Positions 28,462-37,305 of a stretch of 64,000 bases of DNA are shown here, piece after piece. The notes beneath the pieces were generated by a model, which made no database searches, had not been told where the DNA came from, and was given only the letters and a program-made list of their open reading frames with translations. Position 1 is the stretch's first letter. The number at the start of each line of letters is the position of its first letter. The stretch is from Filimonas sp. (GTDB lineage: Bacteria > Bacteroidota > Bacteroidia > Chitinophagales > Chitinophagaceae), in the NCBI GenBank assembly GCA_017306865.1, contig JAFKHH010000013.1, forward strand, positions 1 through 64,000, written 5' to 3'. Made by a program: the position numbers and the translations under genes.

Positions 28462-30189
28462 ATGAATCCAAATACGCAGGCTAAAATAAACGAATGGCTG
28501 AGCGGGCCTTATGATGAAGAAACAAAGAATGCGATCAAGAAACTGGAAGCGGAAGGCGGAGATGCGCTGGAAGATGCTTTTTATAGAAACCTGGAATTTG
28601 GTACGGGTGGCCTGCGCGGCATTATGGGCGTGGGAACTAACCGTATGAATAAATATACGGTAGGCATGGCTACGCAAGGCTTTGCGAACTACCTGAAGAA
28701 AACGTATGGTGATGCGGAAGTAAAAGTGGCTATAGCGCACGACTGTCGCAACAACAGCCGCTTCTTTGCTGAAACTGTAGCAAACGTATTTGCGGCAAAT
28801 GGCATTAAGGTATTTTTATTTGAATCATTACGCCCTACGCCGGAGTTATCTTTCGCTATCCGTACACTGGGCTGTAAAGGTGGGGTAGTTTGTACCGCCT
28901 CTCACAACCCTAAAGAGTATAATGGATATAAAGCATACTGGAATGACGGTGGTCAGTTAGTGCCTCCGCATGATAAAAATGTGATTGTAGAAGTAGACGC
29001 GATAGCTAGTGTAGATGATGTGAAGTGGAGCGGTGGTGAAGCTAACATCACGATCATAGGTGAGGAGATGGATGCGAAATATGTAGCTATGGTAAAAGGG
29101 TTGAGTGTAAACCCTGATGTGATTGCAAAACAACACGATCTTAAAATAGTGTACACGCCGATACATGGCAGCGGTATTAAACTGGTGCCGCGTGTATTGG
29201 AAGCGTATGGTTTTACCAATGTACACATAGTACAGGAGCAGGCGGAGCCAAACGGTAACTTCCCTACGGTAGTATATCCTAACCCGGAAGAGAGCGAAGC
29301 AATGAGCATTGGCCTGAAGCAGGCAAAAGCGATAGACGCTGACATCCTGTTAGGGACAGACCCGGATAGTGACCGTGTGGGTATAGGTGTGAAAAATCAT
29401 AAAGGAGAGTGGGTACTGATGAATGGTAACCAGACGGCAGTACTGGCATTTGCCTATATGATAGAGGCGCGTAAGAAAAAAGGCCTGGCACAGCCAAATG
29501 ATATGGTGATCAAAACAATCGTTACATCGGAAATGATTGACACCGTAGCAAAACAAAACGATATAGCTTGTTACAATGTACTGACCGGCTTTAAATGGAT
29601 CGCAGAGCTGATCAAGGAAAAAGAAGGTTCAGAGCATTATGTAATAGGTGGCGAAGAAAGTTTTGGCCTGATGATCGGCGACCAGATCCGTGATAAAGAT
29701 GCTGTGTCCGCAGTAGCGTTATTGTGCGAAATGGCGGCTTACGAGAAAGAGCTGGGCCGTTCATTATACGACAAGCTGATAGATTTATATGTGCAGTATG
29801 GCTTCTACCTGGAGCAACTGATCAGCATTACTAAAAAGGGTATGCGTGGCCAGGAAGAAATAGCTGAGATGATGCAGGGCTATAGAGATAACCCGCCAGC
29901 TACAATAAATGGCTCACCAGTATTGCAACTACTAGACTATGAGCTACAAGTAGGTAAGAACCTGAAGACGGGCGAAAGCTGGAAGATTACGTTACCTAAG
30001 AGCAACGTATTGCAGTTCATACTGGAAGATGGCTCTAAAATATCTGCACGTCCATCTGGTACAGAGCCTAAGATCAAATTCTACTTCAGTGTGCATACAA
30101 CACTGGCAAACAAAGAAGCATTTGATGCAAAGCATGCCGAACTGGAAGAAAAGATCAAAGGCATTATTAGCGATATGAAGCTGAAGTAA
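28462..30189 (+). CDS. Phosphohexomutase (phosphoglucomutase/phosphomannomutase)
   Basis: 575 residues, the long PGM2-like form of the alpha-D-phosphohexomutase family. The catalytic phosphoserine loop TASHNPKEYNGYKAYW is at about 144, the metal-binding loop GTDPDSDRVGIG at about 298, the sugar-binding loop GGEESFG at about 396, and the phosphate-binding loop RPSGTEPKIKFY at about 530. It interconverts hexose 1- and 6-phosphates. Sugar specificity (glucose, mannose or ribose) is not decided by these motifs. A terminator follows. Confidence 0.94.
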   Translation: MNPNTQAKINEWLSGPYDEETKNAIKKLEAEGGDALEDAFYRNLEFGTGGLRGIMGVGTNRMNKYTVGMATQGFANYLKKTYGDAEVKVAIAHDCRNNSRFFAETVANVFAANGIKVFLFESLRPTPELSFAIRTLGCKGGVVCTASHNPKEYNGYKAYWNDGGQLVPPHDKNVIVEVDAIASVDDVKWSGGEANITIIGEEMDAKYVAMVKGLSVNPDVIAKQHDLKIVYTPIHGSGIKLVPRVLEAYGFTNVHIVQEQAEPNGNFPTVVYPNPEESEAMSIGLKQAKAIDADILLGTDPDSDRVGIGVKNHKGEWVLMNGNQTAVLAFAYMIEARKKKGLAQPNDMVIKTIVTSEMIDTVAKQNDIACYNVLTGFKWIAELIKEKEGSEHYVIGGEESFGLMIGDQIRDKDAVSAVALLCEMAAYEKELGRSLYDKLIDLYVQYGFYLEQLISITKKGMRGQEEIAEMMQGYRDNPPATINGSPVLQLLDYELQVGKNLKTGESWKITLPKSNVLQFILEDGSKISARPSGTEPKIKFYFSVHTTLANKEAFDAKHAELEEKIKGIISDMKLK

Positions 30190-30228
30190 TTTGAAATTTG
30201 AGATTTCAGATTTGAAATTGTTCAATAT

Positions 30229-30259
30229 AAAGAGCCTGTTTATAGCAAACAGGCTCTTT
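30229..30259 (+). terminator. Terminator of the phosphohexomutase gene
   Basis: AAAGAGCCTGTTT pairs with CAAACAGGCTCTTT about 40 nt after the stop codon. Confidence 0.75.
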
Positions 30260-30453
30260 GCTTATATAATGTTCCTGGTGTATCTTATTGTCCTGGTTTC
30301 TTCGTGGCTGTCTTAGCGTTCTTTGCGCAATCCCTGTGTTCTCCGCGATACAATCTCAAATTTCAAATTCATCATCCCCTGTGGGAAAACGGATTTGGAA
30401 TGACATTTTTTCACCAAAACCAATTCGATGTAGAAACCCTGAACATCTCATTG

Positions 30454-30461
30454 TACATTTG
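30454..30461 (+). promoter_or_regulatory. TAnnTTTG promoter of pcm
   Basis: TACATTTG lies eight nt before the ATG at 30470, giving an almost leaderless transcript if correct. Confidence 0.5.
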
Positions 30462-30469
30462 CATGAGCT

Positions 30470-31129
30470 ATGAGAAGATTTGAAGATACATATCAGCACA
30501 AAGGGTTAAGACGGCAATTGGGAAATCTCTTGCGCGAGAAAGGCATTACTGATGAAAACGTACTGGAAGCAATACAGAATATTCCAAGGCATTTTTTTCT
30601 CGATTCAGCTTTTGATAAAATAGCCTATGAAGACAGGGCTTTCCCGATAGGGGAAGGGCAAACCATTTCACAGCCATACACGGTGGCTTATCAATCCCAG
30701 CTTTTACAGATCAACAAAGGAGACAAGGTATTGGAGATAGGTACTGGCAGCATTTACCAGGCTGCGGTACTGGCAGAAATGCAGGCACGTGTATATACGA
30801 TCGAAAGACAAAAGAAACTCTACGATCACAATAAGAACTTTGTGCTCCGTTCAAGATATCCTAATATCAAGTTCTTTTACGGCGATGGTTTTGAAGGGCT
30901 GCCTACCTATGCACCTTTCGATAAGATCATTATTACTGCAGCCGCGCCATTCATACCGCCAAAGCTGGTAGCCCAGTTGAAAATAGGTGGCTACATGGTG
31001 ATACCGGTAGATGATGGTGATGAAAAACAACGCATGCTTCGCATAACTAAAGTGTCGGAGAATGCTACCAAGGAAGAATCTTTTGAGCATTTTTCTTTTG
31101 TTCCCATGTTGCAAGGCAAGAATAGCTAA
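30470..31129 (+). CDS. pcm: Protein-L-isoaspartate O-methyltransferase
   Basis: 219 residues. It repairs isoaspartyl residues in aged proteins using S-adenosylmethionine. The PCMT start (LRRQLGNLLREKGITDENVLEAIQNIPRHFFL), IGEGQTISQPYTVAYQ and SAM motif I VLEIGTGSIYQAAVL at about 85-99 are clear, and FDKIIITAAAPFIPP is motif II. The SAM loop has Ile where many homologues have Gly (GTGSGYQ). The gene stands alone before a TPR gene (72 nt). Confidence 0.93.
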   Translation: MRRFEDTYQHKGLRRQLGNLLREKGITDENVLEAIQNIPRHFFLDSAFDKIAYEDRAFPIGEGQTISQPYTVAYQSQLLQINKGDKVLEIGTGSIYQAAVLAEMQARVYTIERQKKLYDHNKNFVLRSRYPNIKFFYGDGFEGLPTYAPFDKIIITAAAPFIPPKLVAQLKIGGYMVIPVDDGDEKQRMLRITKVSENATKEESFEHFSFVPMLQGKNS

Positions 31130-31201
31130 GAAAACTACGTTATTAATTCGGGAGATTTTTACAGGTAAACATTTATCTTTATAGTACTAACACGTTTTCC
31201 T

Positions 31202-31705
31202 ATGGAATTCTACGACAAAATACGTCTTGACGAGCTATTTTACGAGGCAGATCAGCAGATTAAAGATCAGCGCTATGCCGATGCTATGCAAACCCTGGAA
31301 GCCATTATTGTAGAAGCGCCTGAATATGGTAAAGCATACAATCACCTTGCATGGCTGTACGAAAACAAATACAGAGATTATAAAAAGGCAGAAGCGCATT
31401 ACAATCTTTGCCTGCTTCATGAGCCAGAGTACACGCCGGCCTACCTGAATATGGCTGCTGTATTGTCTAATATGGGTAAGTGGAAGGAACTGGAAACGCT
31501 TCTGAAAAAAGCCATTGAAGTACCGGGTATAGATCGCGCCTCCGTTTACAACGAGTCCGCTATTATGTACGAACTGCAAAAGGACTATCCAAAAGCAATA
31601 GAAAATTACAAACTCGCTATTCAATACACATTGAACGATTCTTACCTGGAAACTTACAAAGCTTCCATAGAACGTTGCAACAAAAAAAAAGCATTTTTCG
31701 GATAA
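31202..31705 (+). CDS. TPR-repeat protein
   Basis: 167 residues made of about four tetratricopeptide helices pairs: ADAMQTLEAIIVEAPEYGKAY, KKAEAHYNLCLLHEPEYTPAY, KELETLLKKAIEVPG and PKAIENYKLAIQYT. There is no signal peptide. It is probably a soluble protein-protein interaction module. It is 72 nt after pcm and 5 nt before a tiny membrane ORF; the partner is unknown. Confidence 0.8.
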   Translation: MEFYDKIRLDELFYEADQQIKDQRYADAMQTLEAIIVEAPEYGKAYNHLAWLYENKYRDYKKAEAHYNLCLLHEPEYTPAYLNMAAVLSNMGKWKELETLLKKAIEVPGIDRASVYNESAIMYELQKDYPKAIENYKLAIQYTLNDSYLETYKASIERCNKKKAFFG

Positions 31706-31710
31706 GCCAT

Positions 31711-31791
31711 ATGCTCATTCTGTGGCTTATTCTTGCATTAGCCCTTATTTTCTACATACTGCGTGACTATAAGCTAGGGCGGCATCACTAG
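31711..31791 (+). CDS. Possible 26-residue single-membrane-span peptide
   Basis: ATG at 31711 and TAG at 31789. The peptide MLILWLILALALIFYILRDY plus KLGRHH is one hydrophobic helix with a basic C terminus. It sits five nt after the TPR gene and 13 nt before the next signal-peptide gene, so it would fit an operon. Without comparative data, chance cannot be excluded. Confidence 0.35.
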   Translation: MLILWLILALALIFYILRDYKLGRHH

Positions 31792-31804
31792 ACAAGATTA
31801 ACCT

Positions 31805-32755
31805 ATGCGTATATATTTTACTTTTTTTGCTATCCTCTTATCGGCTGTATCCTTCAGCCAGGATTTACAAAAAGCAAACCTGCCAGACACTATTCTCAAA
31901 ACCAATCGTACGCTGATTATGCCGGACTCGTTGGATGCAATGGCAGCATTGCGTAAGCTTTTTCCCGGCAAGTTTTATTCGCTTGGCGATAAAAAGGCGA
32001 AGAATGAATTGATAAGCTGGGAGTGTAAAAGCTGTGCAGCTACAACGTATAATGACGTAAATGAAATAGAAGGGCCGCAGCAATTTCCGTATAAAGAGGG
32101 AGTGGCTACGCGGCTGCTGAGTGTTATTAACTATACAGATGCTAAGGGCAACCGTTTCAAACTGGTAGCCTTTAACCATTCCGTATATGATGAGGATGGT
32201 CTACAGACAAGCCGGTTTTCCGGCGGGCTGGTAGGCGTAGCTAAATTCAGTAAGTTCCCCGGCGGTTGGGAAATGAAATCATTCGAGCCTGCTATTGCAG
32301 CCTACGGCGCTTTTTCAAGTGCCCCATCGTTGAAGCCATTGCAAATAGGAGAAGACCAGTATGCGTTTACACTGTTGCATTATAACGGCGGAGGTGGCGG
32401 TCCGGCCTATGGCACACTTTACATGATTGGTGGTTATGACGGGCGATACAGGCAGCTATTGGATGCCTATCAATATGGATTGATAAATAACGGAGATAAT
32501 GGTACACACTGGAGTGGTACTGTTTCAGTGAAAGATGTAAGTAAACAATTTTTCAGGGATATTTCTGTAACAATAAAAGGCACTTATGTAGCGCCTGCGG
32601 CTGGTGAGGATAACCCAATACCTTCAGAGTTGAAGAACATGATAGCAGGGAGAAAGAAATTTGATTTTACGATAGAGCGCACCTATGTACATAAAGGAAG
32701 TAAAGGATATGTACAAAGCGGGGAAGGGAAAGCTGTTGTTTCTAATGTGAAATAG
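31805..32755 (+). CDS. Secreted protein of unknown function
   Basis: 316 residues with a signal peptide (MRIYFTFFAILLSAVSFSQ). The mature part has WECKSCAATTY with a C-x-x-C pair, LLHYNGGGGGPAYGTLY and DGRYRQLLDAYQYG. It is likely periplasmic or surface-exposed. I do not recognise the family. It is the last gene of a same-strand run and ends before a strong palindromic terminator. Confidence 0.75.
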   Translation: MRIYFTFFAILLSAVSFSQDLQKANLPDTILKTNRTLIMPDSLDAMAALRKLFPGKFYSLGDKKAKNELISWECKSCAATTYNDVNEIEGPQQFPYKEGVATRLLSVINYTDAKGNRFKLVAFNHSVYDEDGLQTSRFSGGLVGVAKFSKFPGGWEMKSFEPAIAAYGAFSSAPSLKPLQIGEDQYAFTLLHYNGGGGGPAYGTLYMIGGYDGRYRQLLDAYQYGLINNGDNGTHWSGTVSVKDVSKQFFRDISVTIKGTYVAPAAGEDNPIPSELKNMIAGRKKFDFTIERTYVHKGSKGYVQSGEGKAVVSNVK

Positions 32756-32772
32756 AATACCCTGTTAATCAT

Positions 32773-32805
32773 AATCCTGACAGGTCTTCAAGACCTGTCA
32801 GGATT
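32773..32805. terminator. CCTGACAGG palindrome, copy 1 (terminator)
   Basis: AATCCTGACAGGTCTT and AAGACCTGTCAGGATT are perfect 16-nt arms around a single C. The core is shared with 52310-52340. Confidence 0.7.
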
Positions 32806-32973
32806 TGCCGAAGGGCGTGTCGAACGACAGATAAAAAGGGATGTTTATCATTCTATTACTTCGTCCGGCGCAATAATGGTTCGTGAGGACACGAACCTTG
32901 GCGAGAACGAACCACGGCGAAGGATATAAACGCCTTTATTCACGATTGCCGGCTCACGATTCACGGTTGCAAC

Positions 32974-33585
32974 TTACTTAATCACACTTTCAATCCGTTC
33001 TGCCACTTCTGCTGCCCACAGCGCATACTCCTTTCCTGAAGGGTGCAATCCGTCCGAAGCTACAAGAGACAAGTCATCGCACATTTTGCGTGTGCCACCT
33101 GTAATGTCTATATACTGTACATGATATTTATCTGCAATCGTTTTTTTCGCAGCATTAAATTCGTCGATCTCGTTGGCAACCTTCATTATGTCTGCGCCTT
33201 CTGCATACGGTGTTACACTCCAGTCAGGAATAGATAACACAATCACTTTTGATGGTTGCTCATCTGCAAAATGTATAGCCTTCTTTAATAGAAAATCGAA
33301 GTCGGATTCAAACTCCTGTAATGGCTGCTTGCGATATTGGTTATTTACGCCAATAAGCAAGGTCACAAAATCATATTTTTCAGAGAAAGTAGTATGTAAT
33401 ATCCGCTCAGCCAGTTCAGAGCTGGCCCATCCTGTTCTCGCCACTATTTCAGGTGCGTTGAAATGATACCCTTTTTTGCGCAACAGTTGGATTAACTGGT
33501 AAGGAAAACTTTCAAAAATGGGAATGCCTTCGCCTACGGTATATGAATCGCCTAATGCCAGGTAAGAGAAATGGTGCCTTGTCAT
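32974..33585 (-). CDS. SGNH/GDSL-type esterase
   Basis: 203 residues. Block I LALGDSYTVGEG at about 8-19 holds the catalytic Ser, block III VTLLIGVNNQYR holds the Asn, and block V SDGLHPSGKEY holds the Asp and His. It has no obvious signal peptide, so it is probably cytoplasmic. It starts one nt after the kynureninase stop codon and is therefore co-transcribed with it. The substrate cannot be predicted. Confidence 0.9.
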   Translation of the reverse strand: MTRHHFSYLALGDSYTVGEGIPIFESFPYQLIQLLRKKGYHFNAPEIVARTGWASSELAERILHTTFSEKYDFVTLLIGVNNQYRKQPLQEFESDFDFLLKKAIHFADEQPSKVIVLSIPDWSVTPYAEGADIMKVANEIDEFNAAKKTIADKYHVQYIDITGGTRKMCDDLSLVASDGLHPSGKEYALWAAEVAERIESVIK

Positions 33586-33586
33586 G

Positions 33587-34852
33587 CTATTTAAAGTTTT
33601 TCAATATGTCGTAAAATCTATACACATCTGCAAAAGAACAATAGAGTGGGGCAGGTGCAACTCTTATTACTCCTGGTTCCCTGTAGTCAACAATGATCCC
33701 ATTGCTGTGCATTTCATCATGTATGCGCCTGCCATCTGTTTTGAAATATAAGGATAACTGTGCGCCTCTTTCCTCCGCTTGTGCTGGTGTAATGATCTCA
33801 AAAGAAATATTATCCAATTGCTGAAGCAGGAACTCAAGATAGCCCGTCAGTAATATACTTTTCGCACGTAACCTGTCTATCCCGGCTTTATCAAAAATGG
33901 CAACAGACGCTTTTAAAGATACGGTATTAAATACCTGTGCAGTACTAATATTCCAACCCGAGGCAGAGGCTTTGGGAATAAACCCTTTTTCCATTTTAAA
34001 GCGCGTCTTTTCCTCATTGCCCCACCAGCCAGCCAGGCGTGGCGTATCTGTATTACCGGCATAGCGTTCATGCACATATATAGCGCCCACGCCACCAGGG
34101 CCGGCATTCAGGTATTTATAACTACACCATGCAGCAAAGTCTACATCCCAGTTGTGTAAATGCAGCGGTACATTACCTGCTACATGCGCCAGGTCAAAGC
34201 CTGCTATGGCACCTGCATCGTGCGCAGCTTTTGTAATTTGCTGCATATTGAATAGCTGGCCTGTATAATAGTTCATGCCACCAAACAATACCACAGCCAG
34301 CGAGTCAGCGTGTGCATGTATGCTACTCAATATATCTTCCAGGTGTAACAGCTTTTCCCCGTTGCGTGGCGCAACTTCTATAATCGCCTCTTCCGGCGCA
34401 TAGCCAAACTGTTTTACCAACGTCTCTACAGCATACTGGTCCGATGGAAAGGCACCCGCTTCCATCATAATCTTAAAGCGTTTGCCTGAGGGTTTGTAAA
34501 AGCTTTGTAACAGTAAATGAACGTTTACTGTAAGCGTGTTCATTACAGTTACTTCATGGTTGTTTGCGCCAACCATCGTAGCCAGCGATGGGCTAACGTA
34601 GTCCTGGTAATACAACCAGGGATTTGCTCCATTGAAATAACCGCCGACAGCCAGCTCACGCCAGCTTTTTAGTTCAGCTTCAATAGCCGCCGGAACAGAC
34701 CTGGGTTGAAGGCCAAGTGAATTACCACAGAAGTAAATAACATCTTTTCCCTGGTGCTGCGGAAAGAAAAATTCATTTTTAAAATTCTTCAATTCATCAG
34801 CTTCGTCCATAGATTGCGCAAACGAGGCCGTTGCTTCAAAAGCTTTTTTCAT
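33587..34852 (-). CDS. kynU: Kynureninase
   Basis: 421 residues from the ATG at 34852 (MKKAFEATASFAQSMD). A start 39 nt upstream would add an unlikely MYGNKAPSIKENR. It is a PLP enzyme that cleaves kynurenine or 3-hydroxykynurenine to anthranilate or 3-hydroxyanthranilate plus alanine. FCGNSLGLQPRSV, FDLAHVAGNVPLHLHNW and the PLP-lysine motif SYKYLNAGPGG (K246) are diagnostic. It heads a two-gene unit with the SGNH esterase. Other kyn genes are not in the window, but glutaryl-CoA dehydrogenase, a later step of the same catabolic route, is 2.5 kb away. Confidence 0.95.
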   Translation of the reverse strand: MKKAFEATASFAQSMDEADELKNFKNEFFFPQHQGKDVIYFCGNSLGLQPRSVPAAIEAELKSWRELAVGGYFNGANPWLYYQDYVSPSLATMVGANNHEVTVMNTLTVNVHLLLQSFYKPSGKRFKIMMEAGAFPSDQYAVETLVKQFGYAPEEAIIEVAPRNGEKLLHLEDILSSIHAHADSLAVVLFGGMNYYTGQLFNMQQITKAAHDAGAIAGFDLAHVAGNVPLHLHNWDVDFAAWCSYKYLNAGPGGVGAIYVHERYAGNTDTPRLAGWWGNEEKTRFKMEKGFIPKASASGWNISTAQVFNTVSLKASVAIFDKAGIDRLRAKSILLTGYLEFLLQQLDNISFEIITPAQAEERGAQLSLYFKTDGRRIHDEMHSNGIIVDYREPGVIRVAPAPLYCSFADVYRFYDILKNFK

Positions 34853-34925
34853 CCTGTTTTCTTTTATACTCGGAGCCTTATTTCCATACACTTGAACCTG
34901 GGCTCAATATCCAAATATAAAAAAA

Positions 34926-34946
34926 GAGAGGCAGTAAATGCCTCTC
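34926..34946 (-). terminator. Terminator between the sigma operon and kynU
   Basis: GAGAGGCA pairs with TGCCTCTC around GTAAA; on the minus strand it is followed by TTTTTTTATA. It lies 28 nt past the stop codon of the DUF4097-like gene. Confidence 0.75.
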
Positions 34947-34973
34947 CGTAAAAGCCAGATAGTAGAAAACCAC

Positions 34974-35957
34974 TTATAGCGAAACTGTTTTTTTATTATA
35001 GTCCTTCAGCTCCGGGATGTCATGCGTTACAATAAAGTCTGTGAAATTACCTTTCATAGTAACCTTTGTACGTGGCTGAGGTGAGGTGTAAAAGTATTTG
35101 TAATCGAAGCGGGGAGAACGCCTGTTGTCATCTTCAACGTCATCCTGGAACTTTAAATCTGTTTTGTTTTTAAATGAACCGAAGTGTGTTTTAACGTTTG
35201 CCTCCATCTGCGCATCTTTTGGCGCTACCAGGTACACCAGCGAATGTTCAAGTTTGGCATCCAGCGACTGTAAACCATTGGTAGGAATAATTACACCATT
35301 GTCTTTGCAGAATTTTGCATTAAGCGTTAAAGTGCCGGTCGCATTTTTTATCAGCGCCACATTTTTTATAAACTGAAGGTCAAGGCTACCATTTTGCAGT
35401 CCATCAATTTCCAGTGTGCTGAAGCGTACATCTATGTCCTGCGGGTTAGATAACTTACCAGCTACCAGTCCACCAAATTCTTCTTTGATAGATACTTTAC
35501 CAGACAGGTCAGGCAAGGTCATTTTTCCAAATTTGTTGGCAATATCGAGTTCCTGCCCTGCAGGCATCATTATCGTGTAATTGATATTAATGCTACTGTT
35601 AGAGGAGCCTCTGTATCCTCTTTTCTGATCATTCGTATTTTCCATACGGGTTTTGAAATAAACCTCATTGCCCTTCTTGCCATTATCGATCTCTATGTTC
35701 GCAAACAGGTTGTCTGCAACCTCTTGTATGTCGCTGGATATTTTGATAGATACATCTACCTTAATCTCGTTGTTAGACCATGTCTTTACAACCACATCAC
35801 CAAACTGGTTAGAGATAGAGATCTTATCACTACTGCTGAGCGCATATGTTTTGGAAACTTGTTTTTCGTGAGCAAACTCGTACGTTTTCTTTTGAGCCAT
35901 AGTAGCGCTGGTAACGGCCAGGATACACAGGCTAAATAGTAGAATTATTTTTTTCAT
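34974..35957 (-). CDS. Secreted DUF4097-like beta-helix/adhesin-type protein
   Basis: 327 residues with a signal peptide ending TMA|Q at about 21. The mature chain has repeated short beta turns (ISISNQFGDVVVKTW, LDIANKFGKMTLPDLSG, VSIKEEFGGLVAG) typical of DUF4097/DUF2154-like putative adhesins. It overlaps the preceding anti-sigma-like gene by 26 nt and so belongs to an ECF sigma operon. Such proteins often accompany envelope-stress sigma systems; its function is unproved. Confidence 0.78.
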   Translation of the reverse strand: MKKIILLFSLCILAVTSATMAQKKTYEFAHEKQVSKTYALSSSDKISISNQFGDVVVKTWSNNEIKVDVSIKISSDIQEVADNLFANIEIDNGKKGNEVYFKTRMENTNDQKRGYRGSSNSSININYTIMMPAGQELDIANKFGKMTLPDLSGKVSIKEEFGGLVAGKLSNPQDIDVRFSTLEIDGLQNGSLDLQFIKNVALIKNATGTLTLNAKFCKDNGVIIPTNGLQSLDAKLEHSLVYLVAPKDAQMEANVKTHFGSFKNKTDLKFQDDVEDDNRRSPRFDYKYFYTSPQPRTKVTMKGNFTDFIVTHDIPELKDYNKKTVSL

Positions 35958-36525
35958 TCGAACGTTTTTTAGATTCTTTGATTTTGCGGATTATTAATAA
36001 CTGCTCGTTCAGAATATCGGTTTGCATCTGCAGATTCTGGATCATTGCATCCAATATTTCGTCCGGCTTTGGTGATTGCTTCAGTTGCGACTGTAAGTCC
36101 TTCAGGTTAGTGTTCAGCTCGTTAATATCTTTTGCAAATGATTTGAACAGATGCGGATTATCCTTGCGCGAAGCATTCAGTTCCTCTTGTTTGGTTTGTA
36201 TCACCTGTACAAACCTGTTTAAGGTTACTGCATACTTAGGATCTACATCATCCAGTTGCGGTTGTTGCAAAGGTGCTATTACACGCGTACCTTCCAGTTC
36301 TGTTACCTTCCGGTTGTGCATCACCAGTACAAAAGCAGATACAGCTATGAGGGCTATAACAGCGGCGGCCGCCACGTTATGCTTCACCAAAAATGTAAGT
36401 ATAGAAGCCCGTTTTACCGGTTTATTTACATCTTCCTCAATTCTTGCCCACAATGCAGCAGACGGTACATCGTCGTCAAACTCATTACGGTTCTGTTGTA
36501 TAAAATCTTCCAGGCGGTTACTCAT
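35932..36525 (-). CDS. Putative anti-sigma factor (single membrane span)
   Basis: 197 residues. The N-terminal cytoplasmic part (about 1-50) is followed by one membrane helix (NVAAAAVIALIAVSAFVLVM at about 50-69) and a periplasmic Gln/Lys-rich part with coiled-coil character (LNTNLKDLQSQLKQSPK, ILDAMIQNLQMQTDIL). It overlaps the upstream sigma gene by four nt (ATGA). No zinc HxxxCxxC motif is seen, so the assignment rests on topology and context. Confidence 0.72.
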   Translation of the reverse strand: MSNRLEDFIQQNRNEFDDDVPSAALWARIEEDVNKPVKRASILTFLVKHNVAAAAVIALIAVSAFVLVMHNRKVTELEGTRVIAPLQQPQLDDVDPKYAVTLNRFVQVIQTKQEELNASRKDNPHLFKSFAKDINELNTNLKDLQSQLKQSPKPDEILDAMIQNLQMQTDILNEQLLIIRKIKESKKRSNEKNNSTI

Positions 36526-37109
36526 GATATACCTCCTTCTTTCAGCATAGCTAGTAATTTCTTTTTAGCACGTATATATTGTGTTCTCACGGTTGCGTGT
36601 GTAATGCCCAGCATCTCGCTTATTTGTTCCTGTTTATAATCTTCAAACAAATGCAGGCATAAAATAGTCCTGTATCCGTCCGGTAATTTTTGGATCATCC
36701 TTTTTATTTCGTCGATCTTCCATTCAAAAGCAGCCTCATCCAGTTGCTCGTCCGCTTCAAAGTATTGGTGATCGTCCTCCAGCTCTACCCAGTTGTTTCT
36801 TTTCCGTTTGACCAGGTTAATGGATTTATGGATCACTATTTTTTTCAGCCAGCCGCCAAAGCCAGACCTGTTTTCCAGCTTGTCCAGGTTTTTGAATGCA
36901 TCTACAAATGCATCCTGCAATATGTCTTCTGCATCGGCAATGTTGTTTACAATACGCAGGCATGTATTATACATAGCCTTCGCATGGTGCCGGTACAGAA
37001 ATTCGTAACTGACAGCATTGCCTTCAACGCTGGCTTTTGTTACATGATCTTGTATAAGGGCAGTCGTTAGTTCCACTATCTGTATTATAAGTTGCAAGTT
37101 GCTGGTCAC
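36522..37109 (-). CDS. ECF-type RNA polymerase sigma factor
   Basis: 195 residues. Region 2 has FLYRHHAKAMYNTCLRIVNNIADAEDILQDAFVDAFKNL. Region 4 has KLPDGYRTILCLHLFEDYKQEQISEMLGITHATVRTQYIRAKKKL, a helix-turn-helix. It heads a three-gene overlapping operon with a membrane anti-sigma candidate and a secreted protein. The N-terminal ~25 residues (MTSNLQLIIQ...) are poorly conserved, and a later start codon is possible. Confidence 0.9.
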   Translation of the reverse strand: MTSNLQLIIQIVELTTALIQDHVTKASVEGNAVSYEFLYRHHAKAMYNTCLRIVNNIADAEDILQDAFVDAFKNLDKLENRSGFGGWLKKIVIHKSINLVKRKRNNWVELEDDHQYFEADEQLDEAAFEWKIDEIKRMIQKLPDGYRTILCLHLFEDYKQEQISEMLGITHATVRTQYIRAKKKLLAMLKEGGIS

Positions 37110-37305
37110 CAGTTAGCCGGTAACTGGCCATCCTGCACCCGGTTATTATTAAGTCACGGGAGCGCATAAAATGTTGCACGGCCCGGGAAAATATTTTTGA
37201 ACTATACGTACAGGCAGAAAAAAAGTTACAACCCCGCAAAAAACCGCAAACAATTGTTCGCATTAACCTTGTTTTGCTTACATTAGTGCATCTAAAACCG
37301 AACTC

